The position numbers were made by a program, and so were the translations under genes. Shown here in pieces: positions 7,156 to 14,807 of a DNA stretch of 64,000 bases. Location of the stretch: positions 1 to 64,000 of IMG/VR virus record IMGVR_UViG_3300009788_000093; one strand, given 5' to 3'. Below the pieces are notes generated by a model. It had not been told where the DNA came from. It saw only the letters and a program-made list of their open reading frames with translations, and searched no databases. This DNA comes from a virus. Within the stretch, counting starts at the first letter, position 1; every line of letters starts with the position of its first letter.

Positions 7156-7878
7156 ATGTCCCTACGAGAACAAAAACAAACCCGCAAGCAACGCCGGATA
7201 GCTATGGCAAAGAAGCTAGCAACAGGTGCAGTAATACTCTTAGCGTTTGCTACGTTAGCAAGAGTTGCCGACCGTCCACCTGAAGTCAATCCAGATTTAA
7301 CAACGCAACTTGAAGAAATCAAAGAGGAGCTAAAAACACTGAAGCGTCAACAGAAAACGATGCAGGGGGATATTGATAAATTGAAAGACACTACCAAGGA
7401 ACCTGAGTGGTTGAAAAACGAACAGTCCCGAAGTAAGTTGCGCAGCCGTCGCCGGGTCTTAGCTGATGCTCGTGGGGGGAATTGGATAGGCCGTATTGAT
7501 CAGTACTTGGCTGGCACGCCTTTGGCCGGTCAAGGAAGAACCTTTTTCATGGCCGCCGTCGACAACGGTTTGCCACCCAACCTATCTGCCGGGATAGCTA
7601 AGCGGGAGTCTCAATTGGGGCGACACATACCACCGGGGAGTCATAACCCGTTCGGCATGACGGCAGGAACAGCGCCGGGATACGGTGTAGTCAGCGCACG
7701 AGGGCCGGATGGGACTAGGCCATATCAGGCATTTCCTAGCTGGGAGACGGCCATTCGCGAGCACGCTGAGTTTATCGCTAGGCATTGGGGCGCAGTAAGT
7801 AGCCCAAGGCAAATGCGCGGGTACGCTATGGACCCAGCTTGGGCAAATGGAGTGGTAGCTAGTATGGGGGAAATTTAG
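7156..7878 (+). CDS. Membrane-anchored cell-wall hydrolase (glucosaminidase/lysozyme-like)
   Basis: ATG with AAGGAGG 5 nt upstream, behind its own promoter. Residues about 18-38 form a transmembrane anchor after a very basic N-terminus, and residues 45-78 form a coiled coil. A catalytic-type domain spans about 110-240. Its GLPPNLSAGIAKRESQLGRH, HNPFGMTA and YQAFPSWETAIREHAEFIAR resemble GH73/lysozyme-like domains: the glutamate in KRES would be the general acid, and N-P-F/Y-G is the family's structural motif. It probably cleaves peptidoglycan glycan strands, as part of lysis or virion entry. It is not next to an obvious holin. Confidence 0.7.
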   Translation: MSLREQKQTRKQRRIAMAKKLATGAVILLAFATLARVADRPPEVNPDLTTQLEEIKEELKTLKRQQKTMQGDIDKLKDTTKEPEWLKNEQSRSKLRSRRRVLADARGGNWIGRIDQYLAGTPLAGQGRTFFMAAVDNGLPPNLSAGIAKRESQLGRHIPPGSHNPFGMTAGTAPGYGVVSARGPDGTRPYQAFPSWETAIREHAEFIARHWGAVSSPRQMRGYAMDPAWANGVVASMGEI

Positions 7879-7938
7879 GTTTAGCCTTCAAGGTGATAGG
7901 GTAAATACTCTGAAAAGGAATCAACCGTAGGGGGAAGA

Positions 7939-8712
7939 ATGAAGAACGGAGAGAAGGTCAAAGCCGAGGTCTTGAGGATATGTGAGGGTTTGGCATCAGA
8001 AGGTTGGCTGTCTTATGAAGAGTTGCGTGAAGGGCTCGAGGACACAGTATACCTTGACAAAGCTATTACTATTCTTAAAACCTCCATGAAGGAGATCACC
8101 GAGACCAGGGCCGGAACGCCGAAGAAACAAGGTTTGCAATTGACCGGCAAGAAAATCACCCAAAAACGTATTAAAGAAGTATTAGCTGAATGGGGATTGG
8201 CTAGTGGTGGGCCACGTGAAAAACCGTGGAAAGATTGGCAAGATGTCACAATGACTATCCGCTTTAAGACTCCATGCCTTTCCGGAATGCCTGATGAAGG
8301 CAAAACGAAAGAAGAAAAGCGGAATATGTTATTTGATCGTAATGCAGCAGGGCAGCTTATCTTTCGAAGCGGTCATTGGCGAGGCTTATTGGGGAAGGCA
8401 ATTGAATTCTTGGATGATTTCCCTAAGTATGGTAAAGACAAGATCATGTTCGACCCGCACCCGGTAACTGTTAATGGTCAAATGATTAAACAAACCCGCA
8501 TTTGCCCGAAGGGTACCGGGTTCACCTATCATGAGGCGTTGGCGGAAGGGGCGGAAATAGTAGTTGATATAACGATTCCCACCTCACGCATCACAATTGA
8601 GGATTTCGCAAATATGATGGCCAAAGCTGGTAAGTTCGTCGGCTTTTCAATAGCTGGTAGCGGTCAAGGGTTTGGCAAGTTTGAAATAGTCAATCTGGAG
8701 GTGAATGGATAG
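7939..8712 (+). CDS. Unknown protein with RAMP (Cas7-like) resemblance, 257 aa
   Basis: ATG with AGGGGGAAG upstream. Residues 1-90 are helical. From about residue 98 a domain reads MTIRFKTPCLSGMP, then GQLIFRSGHWRGLLGKAIE, and finishes SIAGSGQGFGKFEIVNLEV. This order recalls RAMP-superfamily proteins such as Cas7/Csm3: a beta strand, a G/P-S-x-x-(K/R)-G-x-x-(R/K) helix start, and a C-terminal Gly-rich G-x-G-x-x-G-F/Y-G-x-x-x loop. No Cas genes accompany it. The resemblance is visual only and needs structure prediction. Confidence 0.35.
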   Translation: MKNGEKVKAEVLRICEGLASEGWLSYEELREGLEDTVYLDKAITILKTSMKEITETRAGTPKKQGLQLTGKKITQKRIKEVLAEWGLASGGPREKPWKDWQDVTMTIRFKTPCLSGMPDEGKTKEEKRNMLFDRNAAGQLIFRSGHWRGLLGKAIEFLDDFPKYGKDKIMFDPHPVTVNGQMIKQTRICPKGTGFTYHEALAEGAEIVVDITIPTSRITIEDFANMMAKAGKFVGFSIAGSGQGFGKFEIVNLEVNG

Positions 8713-9048
8713 CACATAGTTAATGCACCGCATTACAGGTCAGGGTACAACAAGGCATGTCATTGCATTCCAACCTAGTCAATCATAGCTTACAACGGAA
8801 CTCACAACATTCAAACGTAGCACAAACTAATGCACAACACTAATATGTCAAGTTATCACAATGGAGTACATAATACAGAGAATACACCTCAATTTACTAA
8901 AGGAGATGGTACACCAATCTATTGCACGCCACATCAACAGATTTCAGCACAACGAACTTCAACTCAACGCAGGTAAACGCAAACCAGCATAAGCCCATGA
9001 TACGTCAAGCCATCACGGCTCAGGATATAGCAAGTTAAGCTAGGTAAT
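8713..9048 (+). other. 336-nt non-coding, C/A-rich, G-poor stretch
   Basis: No open reading frame of useful length is seen on either strand. The + strand is unusually rich in CA and CAAC words and poor in G, unlike the G-rich coding strands around it, with little obvious hairpin potential. It sits between a gene end and a GC-rich hairpin. A Rho-utilisation region or a protein-binding region are possible readings, neither proven. Confidence 0.4.
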
Positions 9049-9070
9049 GGTGGGGGTTTCGGCCCCCACC
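9049..9070 (+). terminator. GC-rich hairpin, possible terminator or translational block
   Basis: GGTGGGGG (9049-9056), a 6-nt loop TTTCGG and CCCCCACC (9063-9070) form a perfect 8-bp stem. The expected T-run is absent (CCTTTAGGGG follows), and the next ribosome site AAAAGGAG begins 10 nt later. It may terminate weakly or shield the downstream start. Confidence 0.45.
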
Positions 9071-9093
9071 CCTTTAGGGGAAAAGGAGATATT

Positions 9094-9516
9094 TTGAAGA
9101 AACCATCTAAAATGTCAGTAGCTAAACAGTATTGTCAGGCGATATATGATGAGCATGGTCATATCACTCAAGACTTGCTGGTTGCTTATGATGAACGTCA
9201 CGGTAAGCAATTGCTTACTTGGAACGATAAAGAGGCAGCACGAAAGTTTCGTATTGATGAGGCTGGGGAATGGATTGCGAAGATTGCTCTTGATCGTCAG
9301 GAGGGTAAGGCTAGGAGAGTTTATGTTAATGCTGTTAAGAATAACGTTCGAGCCTATTTTCCAGTTGAAGACATTGTAGCGAATGATCAGGCGTATAACT
9401 CAGCATGCCGTATATTCTTGTCGCAAATCGAAGGGTTGACAAGGCAATATAGTTATCTTGAAGAGGCAAGGGCAGTAGCTGAAACGGTAGAAGGGTTAAA
9501 AAGTAGGGCAGGTTAA
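9094..9516 (+). CDS. Hypothetical protein, 140 aa
   Basis: TTG start with AAAAGGAGA upstream, the first gene after the CA-rich stretch. It is charged and mainly helical, with no membrane segment. The N-terminal segment SVAKQYCQAIYDEHGHITQDLL could form a small helix-turn-helix. I recognise no family with confidence. Confidence 0.65.
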   Translation: MKKPSKMSVAKQYCQAIYDEHGHITQDLLVAYDERHGKQLLTWNDKEAARKFRIDEAGEWIAKIALDRQEGKARRVYVNAVKNNVRAYFPVEDIVANDQAYNSACRIFLSQIEGLTRQYSYLEEARAVAETVEGLKSRAG

Positions 9517-9519
9517 GAT

Positions 9520-9669
9520 ATGAGCTTCTTAGAATCAATTGGGTGGATTACGTTAGGTGCAGTTTATGGCAGCTGGATGCAAGAACGCATCCCTCTTCAT
9601 AGGGGTGGTCGTTGGCTTCTAGGGGTAGTTGGCTTCGCTTTATTGGTAATTGCCGCAGTAATGGAATAG
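9520..9669 (+). CDS. Small membrane protein, 49 aa
   Basis: ATG start one codon after the previous stop. Two hydrophobic segments (about residues 5-19 and 31-47) flank a basic loop (QERIPLHRGGRW). Size and topology resemble small holin-like or membrane-remodelling phage proteins. Function unknown. Confidence 0.5.
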   Translation: MSFLESIGWITLGAVYGSWMQERIPLHRGGRWLLGVVGFALLVIAAVME

Positions 9670-9672
9670 AAT

Positions 9673-9735
9673 GTGGACGACGACGAAATCACCATACTCA
9701 TAGTTATTTTCCTTATTCTTATCTTCTTTCAATAG
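9673..9735 (+). CDS. Possible 20-residue membrane peptide
   Basis: GTG start 4 nt after the previous stop. The sequence is DDDE followed by an uninterrupted hydrophobic helix to the C-terminus. It is very short and has only a weak ribosome site, so it may be spurious. It is included because similar TM miniproteins recur at gene junctions here. Confidence 0.3.
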   Translation: MDDDEITILIVIFLILIFFQ

Positions 9736-9789
9736 GCTTAAATTTTGGTAGTTGGGGGTATATATAACTAAAGCGATTGCGGGGGGATT

Positions 9790-10059
9790 ATGAAAGACCA
9801 GGAAGTATGCAAGTTATTAGCAGAAGCAGGTTATAGGCAACATGGTCTTGACGCTTTCGAGGGACCACCTTATTGGCACCCTAGCACTATTGATCTTTAT
9901 TATTATCTTAAGAAACGTATGAGGGCTGACACACAAATAGACCTAAAGATAATGTCAAATCAGGTTGTTTTGAGTTGCGGTGATTACACTTCAATCAGTA
10001 ATTCGCTTTGGCAAGCATTGGCATTATTAGTGGTTGAGTTAGATGGGAAAGGGGATTGA
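9790..10059 (+). CDS. Paralogue family A protein, 89 aa
   Basis: ATG behind GCGGGGGGAT. The N-terminal third is nearly the same as that of the gene at 13871: LAEAGYRQHG(L/F)DAFEGP followed by PYWHP. Both end in NSLWQ(A/V)LALL.ELD-type helices. The central 35 residues differ sharply, which suggests a conserved frame around a diversified middle. Function unknown. Confidence 0.65.
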   Translation: MKDQEVCKLLAEAGYRQHGLDAFEGPPYWHPSTIDLYYYLKKRMRADTQIDLKIMSNQVVLSCGDYTSISNSLWQALALLVVELDGKGD

Positions 10060-10172
10060 TGAAAGACAACGTCATAGTACACCTAAGAACGGGAGAGTCC
10101 ATTAAGGGGATTACCGCTAATTGGCAAACTGCTGGCGACCTGGGGAGCACTCACCTAATTTTGGTGGTTTAA
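10059..10172 (+). CDS. Small hypothetical protein, 37 aa
   Basis: The ATG overlaps the last base of the previous stop (TGATG), behind AAAGGGGAT. The sequence (NVIVHLRTGESIKGIT...HLILVV) looks like a short beta sheet resembling a trimmed phage SH3-like fold. No family recognised. Confidence 0.5.
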   Translation: MKDNVIVHLRTGESIKGITANWQTAGDLGSTHLILVV

Positions 10173-10237
10173 ACTGATACAGCTTCAATGGAAATACCTA
10201 GTCATTCAATCAATTATTTGGAGCGGGTGATTTAATT

Positions 10238-10375
10238 ATGGATATCAATGAAACGGTTATTTGGGCACTGATAGCTATTGCAGGGGTCATTTTGATGCTA
10301 GGCATCGGCGCAATAGCAGCGATTATATTTGTGGTTAGGCTACCGGCTTGGGGGAAGAGTGTTGATGAAAATTAA
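10238..10375 (+). CDS. Single-pass membrane protein, 45 aa
   Basis: ATG preceded by GGAGCGGGTG at about 10220-10229. Residues about 7-34 form a long hydrophobic helix, with a short charged C-terminus (RLPAWGKSVDEN). It overlaps the following lipoprotein gene by 11 nt, so the two may act together in the envelope. Confidence 0.55.
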   Translation: MDINETVIWALIAIAGVILMLGIGAIAAIIFVVRLPAWGKSVDEN

Positions 10376-10613
10376 AAAGCTTATAATAATTGCCTTGTTT
10401 ATTGGGGCGTCGTTAGCAGTTCAAGGTTGCGAAACCCCGAAGGAAAGGACGGAAAGACTACATGTTCCTGCCTCAGAAATGGTGCCATATGGGGCGGAGA
10501 ATGTTGTGGAGTTATTGCCAGAAATGATTATGTACGAAATTCACGGTAAGTGCTTCATTATAGACAACAGGTTTTATGAACCGACCTTGAAGAACTGCGA
10601 CAAATATAAATGA
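10365..10613 (+). CDS. Predicted lipoprotein, 82 aa
   Basis: The ATG at 10365 is chosen because it gives a clean type II signal peptide: KIKK, a hydrophobic stretch, then the lipobox LAVQGC with the modified Cys at about residue 22. The mature part is about 60 residues with two further Cys. Small phage lipoproteins act as outer spanins or superinfection-exclusion factors. The overlapping upstream membrane protein fits a two-component envelope function, but this is inference. Confidence 0.65.
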   Translation: MKIKKLIIIALFIGASLAVQGCETPKERTERLHVPASEMVPYGAENVVELLPEMIMYEIHGKCFIIDNRFYEPTLKNCDKYK

Positions 10614-10648
10614 GTTTAGTTTACGCACATTGGGGGTAGGAATTAGGT

Positions 10649-10831
10649 ATGACTGAAATTATAAGGCCAGATATATGCGGCGAATGTAGATATCATTGTA
10701 TTAGAGATCCGGAGATATTAAAGGAAATGGAGCCCGGAACGCCTAATCAAATATGTTGCGTTGACCCAGATATAAGAATACGGGGGAGGGCGTTACCGGC
10801 TTGCCATCGAGGGGTGAAGAAGGGTGATTGA
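10649..10831 (+). CDS. Cys-rich small protein, 60 aa
   Basis: ATG start behind TGGGGGTAGG. Motifs CGECRYHC, QICCVD and ACHRG give seven cysteines/histidines arranged like the zinc miniproteins at 4909, 16589 and 17813. It overlaps the next gene by 8 nt. Function unknown. Confidence 0.6.
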   Translation: MTEIIRPDICGECRYHCIRDPEILKEMEPGTPNQICCVDPDIRIRGRALPACHRGVKKGD

Positions 10832-11006
10832 CCTAACCTCAGATCAATGGTTTTTTGTTGTGTGGTTTTTGGGGCTTACAATGCTTATGGTTGGTTCATA
10901 TTTTTGGATGGAACGATACAGGAAAAAGTCTGATGAACTTTGGAAAGAATTAATGGACGGGCTTATAGATAGCTGGCGGGAAAACCGTAATGAGGAGTTG
11001 CAGTGA
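10824..11006 (+). CDS. Single-pass membrane protein, 60 aa
   Basis: GTG start within the previous gene end, behind GGGGTGAAGAAGG. An N-terminal membrane helix at residues about 9-28 is followed by a charged, probably coiled-coil cytosolic helix. Function unknown. Confidence 0.55.
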   Translation: MIDLTSDQWFFVVWFLGLTMLMVGSYFWMERYRKKSDELWKELMDGLIDSWRENRNEELQ

Positions 11007-11371
11007 TACCGAAGTATAGAGCGTGGGATACAGTTCAAAACCAGATGTTTAATACAGGTTTTCATATATCCCCGCATAACGGGGTGGCTTTATCCCTAAA
11101 ATATATTGGTAAAGATTCTGAAGGTTGGTATCGTAATGATGACCTTATCCTCATGCAGTCCACCGGCCTACACGACAAGAACGGGGTTGAGATATTTGAG
11201 GGGGATATTGTTTATTTTGATAAAGTTAACTGGAAAGTTATCTGGATGGACTATCAGTGGTTCTATCTAAGCCCAAAGGATCAGCGAGAAGAGTTTCCTG
11301 GGTTCAGTCATGTTAAAGTCATCGGTAATATACACGAAAATCCGGAGTTGATGGAAGCAGCCCAGGTTTAA
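11003..11371 (+). CDS. YopX family protein
   Basis: GTG start overlapping the previous stop (GTGA), behind AGGAGTTG. The family pattern is clear: KYRAWD at the N-terminus, LMQSTGLHDKNGVEIFEGD in the centre, and VIGNIHENPEL at the end. YopX proteins (PF09643) are about 120-140 aa and common in phages of Bacillota. No biochemical function is established. It lies just upstream of the four-gene tandem array. Confidence 0.9.
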   Translation: MIPKYRAWDTVQNQMFNTGFHISPHNGVALSLKYIGKDSEGWYRNDDLILMQSTGLHDKNGVEIFEGDIVYFDKVNWKVIWMDYQWFYLSPKDQREEFPGFSHVKVIGNIHENPELMEAAQV

Positions 11372-11401
11372 TATGAATTTGGGGGGGGTATAAATAGTAG
11401 T

Positions 11402-11857
11402 ATGGGATTCACTAAACCAAACACAGAAAGCATTGAATATAAAAGACTCTGGCGAAACCTCAACCAAGAGCAACGGGATTGTTTAGTCAAATATAATCGG
11501 ATCCCAGTACGGGGCAGGGATGGCCGTCTATTTGTAATTCCTTATTCAAGGTTTAATGATGGGGAGTATTGGGGTTCAAGGGCATTCGTCCATATGTCAG
11601 TACAACAATTTACTAGAACTAGAGACGGCAGGGATATCTTTAACTTTGTTCGCTGTGGGGGAATTGAGTATACTCACGCAGCCTCGAATGTGTTAGCGCT
11701 TAAGCTTTCGTTGGAGTCAATGAAGCAAAGGGATTATCTCACACAAAGCAATGATATGCCTGCTGGGTTTAGTTGGCCGCTAGAAAGGGGCATGACTTTT
11801 GAGGAAACGCTTGAGGTAGAAGTAGATAGTATTCCCTTACTCGGGGAGGAACCGTAA
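11402..11857 (+). CDS. Tandem paralogue family B, copy 1 (151 aa)
   Basis: ATG 11402. Conserved frame: FTKPNTES...YKRLWRNLNQEQR at the N-terminus, LVKYNRIPV, VIPYSRF, VSVQ-type strand, CGG, AxNVL.IK, GMT-EET/ETLEVEVDSIPLLGE at the C-terminus. Three more copies follow head to tail. The Cys-Gly-Gly and the repeated aromatic/basic residues could bind a ligand, but I know no family with this pattern. Confidence 0.75.
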   Translation: MGFTKPNTESIEYKRLWRNLNQEQRDCLVKYNRIPVRGRDGRLFVIPYSRFNDGEYWGSRAFVHMSVQQFTRTRDGRDIFNFVRCGGIEYTHAASNVLALKLSLESMKQRDYLTQSNDMPAGFSWPLERGMTFEETLEVEVDSIPLLGEEP

Positions 11858-12360
11858 TGAGTTTTACTAAACCAGACCCCAATAACATAGTCTATAAAAG
11901 GCTTTGGCGGAAGCTAAATGAAGAGCAACGAGAATGCCTTGTTAAGTATAATCGTATCCCCGTTTATACGGAAGATGGGCGTCTCTTTGTAATACCTTAT
12001 TCTAGATTTCACGATCAAATGCTTAAGATGAGACATGTTAATTATTTTTACCAGGTATCGGTGCAGCAGTTCCGTAAGTGGCCTGATGGAATATACAAGC
12101 TTTACTACATTCATTGTGGAGGGTTAGAGAAGACTGAGGCAGCTGCTAACGTGTTGGGAATAAAACTTTGCCTGGAAACAGATCCAGACCTTTATACTGA
12201 GGAATGTCGACCAATCAACACCAGACTTCATGGGGAATTTGAAGTAGGTATGACCCTAGAAGAAACATACGAAGTGCCGATAGATAGTATCCTCATATTA
12301 GGGGAAAAACCACCGCGTACAGTATCAGCGGTTAATAAGTTGCGGGGCCAATTATCATGA
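11857..12360 (+). CDS. Tandem paralogue family B, copy 2 (167 aa)
   Basis: ATG overlaps the previous stop (TAATG). It shares FTKP, YKRLWRKLNEEQRECLVKYN, VIPYSRFHD, CGG, AAANVLGIK and MTLEETYEVPIDSI with its neighbours, and carries an extra C-terminal tail of about 15 residues (PPRTVSAVNKLRGQLS). Function unknown. Confidence 0.75.
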   Translation: MSFTKPDPNNIVYKRLWRKLNEEQRECLVKYNRIPVYTEDGRLFVIPYSRFHDQMLKMRHVNYFYQVSVQQFRKWPDGIYKLYYIHCGGLEKTEAAANVLGIKLCLETDPDLYTEECRPINTRLHGEFEVGMTLEETYEVPIDSILILGEKPPRTVSAVNKLRGQLS

Positions 12361-12815
12361 GCTTTACTAAGCCGAACACGGAAAGCGTAGCCTATAAACG
12401 ACTCTGGCGTAACTTGAATGAGGAACAGCGGGAATGCTTAGTCAAGCACAACCGAATCCCGGTTTATACGAAGAAGGGGAATCTTTTGGTGATTCCTTAT
12501 TCACGGTTTCATGATCATCGGCTTCAGTCTAGAGGCGACCCATTTGATCATGTCTCGGTACAGTTGTTTAAGAAGGATGAAAATGGGGTACATAGGTTCT
12601 GTCGACTTTATTGTGGAGGGGCGGATGAAACCGAAGCAGCTGCTAATGTGTTAGGTATAAAGCTTTTACTAGAATCGAAAGAAACTGAACTCTATGCGCA
12701 AGCGGCTCATTTACTTGGTCAACTATGGAGTGGAAGGTTTAAAGAAGGTATGACCTTAGAAGAAACATATGAGATAGAGGTAGATAGTATTCCATTTTTA
12801 GGGGAAAAACCATGA
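12357..12815 (+). CDS. Tandem paralogue family B, copy 3 (152 aa)
   Basis: ATGA overlap with copy 2. It has the same conserved frame, with the central region after VIPYSRFHD and the segment after LGIK most variable. Function unknown. Confidence 0.75.
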   Translation: MSFTKPNTESVAYKRLWRNLNEEQRECLVKHNRIPVYTKKGNLLVIPYSRFHDHRLQSRGDPFDHVSVQLFKKDENGVHRFCRLYCGGADETEAAANVLGIKLLLESKETELYAQAAHLLGQLWSGRFKEGMTLEETYEIEVDSIPFLGEKP

Positions 12816-13306
12816 GGGGAAAATTCACCAAACCAAATACGGAAAGCCCTGAATACAAAATGTTATGGGCTAATTTGAATGAAGAGCAACGTGAGTCTTT
12901 AGTTAAATATAATCGCATATCTGTGCGCGGGGCAAATGGCAAACTTTATGTGATACCGTATTCGAGGTTTCACGATCATGAGCTTAATAGCCCTAATAAT
13001 TTTTATCACGCATCTGTGCAAGAGTTTTATAAGGCGGTTGGTGTAGACGGCAAAGATCTTTATTGTAATCTTCGCTGCGGGGGGATAAAGTTTACTCATG
13101 CTGCTATGAATGTATTAGGAATAAAATTTTCGTTAGAATCGAAAAGCGAGTGTGAGTATCTTATGGCGAGCGCTGGCCTTGATTATGACTTCAATGGACG
13201 ATACCTCAGGAGGGGTATGACCTTAAGGGAAACTTATGAGGTAGAGGTAGACAGCATTCCTTTGTTGGGGGAATTGCCACGGGTCATGGTTGCGGCTAAT
13301 GGCTAG
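12812..13306 (+). CDS. Tandem paralogue family B, copy 4 (164 aa)
   Basis: ATGA overlap with copy 3. It keeps the frame (FTKPNTES, LNEEQRESLVKYNRI, VIPYSRFHDH, CGG, NVLGIK, MTLRETYEVEVDSIPLLGE) and adds a short C-terminal tail. It overlaps the phosphoesterase gene by 8 nt, so all four copies and the phosphoesterase are probably co-translated. Confidence 0.75.
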   Translation: MRGKFTKPNTESPEYKMLWANLNEEQRESLVKYNRISVRGANGKLYVIPYSRFHDHELNSPNNFYHASVQEFYKAVGVDGKDLYCNLRCGGIKFTHAAMNVLGIKFSLESKSECEYLMASAGLDYDFNGRYLRRGMTLRETYEVEVDSIPLLGELPRVMVAANG

Positions 13307-13874
13307 AACATTCATAACTACGGATACACACTTTGGCCATGAACTTATGGTCGATGTTTGCGGTCGGCCTGTAGACTTTGATAGGCGCATTGAAGAGAGG
13401 TTGTTGCATTTAACTAATAATGATCTCCTCATTCATCTGGGAGATATCAGCTTAAGCCGGGAAAAGAATCAGGACGTTCACCGGCGGTACATTGAGCCGT
13501 TGCCTTGCCATAAGGTATTGGTTAGGGGTAATCACGATAGGGAAACTAATAGCTGGTACTTAGAACATGGATGGGATTTCGTTTGCGATAATTTTGTTGA
13601 TAGGATTATGGGAGATTTGGTATTATTTTCGCATGTTCTTATGGAAATGCCTTCAGGTATTGATGTAAACATATATGGCCATTTCCACAATAACCCCTTC
13701 AAGGTAATACGTGAATATGATAGGCTGCTCCTCGAGCGGCTAACGGAGCATCACATTTGCCTATCGCTAGAGGATATGAATTATCAACCGTTATTACTCG
13801 ATGACGTTTTAAAATCCTACTATACGGGTAAGAAAGTACCAGGGGTTAGATTAGTAAGCGAGGAGAGAGCGTGA
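13299..13874 (+). CDS. Calcineurin-like metallophosphoesterase
   Basis: ATG 13299 overlaps the previous gene. The dimetal motifs are all visible in order: D-x-H in TTDTHFGH (residues about 8-13), GD in LIHLGDIS, GNHD in VRGNHD, a lone His in LFSHVLMEM, and GHFH in NIYGHFHNN. Phage members of this family hydrolyse phosphoesters of nucleic acids, nucleotides or phosphoproteins. The substrate here cannot be read from sequence. Its length (191 aa) is typical for small single-domain members. Confidence 0.9.
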   Translation: MARTFITTDTHFGHELMVDVCGRPVDFDRRIEERLLHLTNNDLLIHLGDISLSREKNQDVHRRYIEPLPCHKVLVRGNHDRETNSWYLEHGWDFVCDNFVDRIMGDLVLFSHVLMEMPSGIDVNIYGHFHNNPFKVIREYDRLLLERLTEHHICLSLEDMNYQPLLLDDVLKSYYTGKKVPGVRLVSEERA

Positions 13875-14131
13875 ACGATCAAGATATATGTAAGTCGTTA
13901 GCGGAAGCAGGTTATCGCCAACACGGCTTTGATGCTTTTGAGGGTCCACCTTATTGGCATCCAAATATTGAGGATCTTAGCTATAAGTTAAACGACATAA
14001 CTGGTCGAGAGCAAATTTCGTTAAATTTCGGAAAAACTAATGCAAGGGCTAGGTACGAGGATATCATGGTAACGGGTAACTCGCTTTGGCAAGTATTAGC
14101 TTTGCTGTATATAGAATTGAGCAGGATATGA
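13871..14131 (+). CDS. Paralogue family A protein, 86 aa
   Basis: GTGA overlap with the phosphoesterase, behind GAGGAGAG. Closest to the gene at 9790: LAEAGYRQHGFDAFEGP with PYWHP following, and a C-terminal NSLWQVLALLYIEL helix, with a different middle. Function unknown. Confidence 0.65.
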   Translation: MNDQDICKSLAEAGYRQHGFDAFEGPPYWHPNIEDLSYKLNDITGREQISLNFGKTNARARYEDIMVTGNSLWQVLALLYIELSRI

Positions 14132-14424
14132 TGAAGCCAGATGCACCACCCTGTATAAAGTGTGGACGTTATTCTTGGGGGAAACCAAACGGGGCGCGTC
14201 GCGAGGATCATTATTGCCTTGTTAAAATAAGAAACGACTACAGTGAAATTACTGGGGAAACCGATAAAGTACAAGTGATGGCTCGTTGTGAAGGAGTCAG
14301 GGGTACTGAACGATGCGAGCATATAATGCCTAAAATTAAGGTGCCCAAAATACCAAAGGTCAGTTTCTGGGGAATAGTGAATAAGCTTACGGGGGGCAAG
14401 GATGATAACCAAATCGATTCGTAG
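14128..14424 (+). CDS. Cys-rich small protein, 98 aa
   Basis: The ATG at 14128 sits in the previous stop (ATGATGA). CIKCGRY...HYC and RCEGVRG...RCEH give two Cys/His clusters consistent with zinc binding. The Lys/Pro-rich region then leads to a FWGIVNKLTGG tail; FWxWVN-type tails also end the gene at 17813. Function unknown. Confidence 0.6.
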   Translation: MMKPDAPPCIKCGRYSWGKPNGARREDHYCLVKIRNDYSEITGETDKVQVMARCEGVRGTERCEHIMPKIKVPKIPKVSFWGIVNKLTGGKDDNQIDS

Positions 14425-14647
14425 AATATTATTGCTTATAGTGACATTATGTATCATAAGTACGGTAGCAATATCCAGCAGTATAAACTCAGTTCCAGGG
14501 TATCAGGAAATACAATACCCCGAAGCAGCTGAAGCCCTATTAACGCTCGGTATGTGGCCGGTAGCTATAATGTTCATGGCGCTAGGTGTCATAGTAGCAC
14601 TAGAGGGCATTGATATAGTGCTTGAGGTGGCGAACAAGGATGGATAG
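14402..14647 (+). CDS. Two-pass small membrane protein, 81 aa
   Basis: ATG within the end of the previous gene, behind GGGGGGCAAGG. An N-terminal basic start and hydrophobic helix (about 8-25) could be an uncleaved signal anchor, and a second helix lies at about 49-72. Function unknown. Confidence 0.6.
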   Translation: MITKSIRRILLLIVTLCIISTVAISSSINSVPGYQEIQYPEAAEALLTLGMWPVAIMFMALGVIVALEGIDIVLEVANKDG

Positions 14648-14807
14648 GCCGGATATTGAGGGAATAGAGGAACTTACGCAATTAAGGGATTTGTTTGATG
14701 GGCCTACGATTGATGCCTTACAAGTTCGCATCCTTATTGCATATATCAAGGAGCTTGAAGGGCATATTGTATTGGTCGATAAAGCCTTAAAGGGTGAGGG
14801 CGCATGA
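14640..14807 (+). CDS. Small helical protein, 55 aa
   Basis: ATG overlaps the previous gene, behind GAGGTGGCGAACAAGG. It is acidic and all-helical, and ends IAYIKELEGHIVLVDKALKG, like the C-terminal part of the gene at 6698. It overlaps the next start (ATGA). Function unknown. Confidence 0.55.
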   Translation: MDRPDIEGIEELTQLRDLFDGPTIDALQVRILIAYIKELEGHIVLVDKALKGEGA

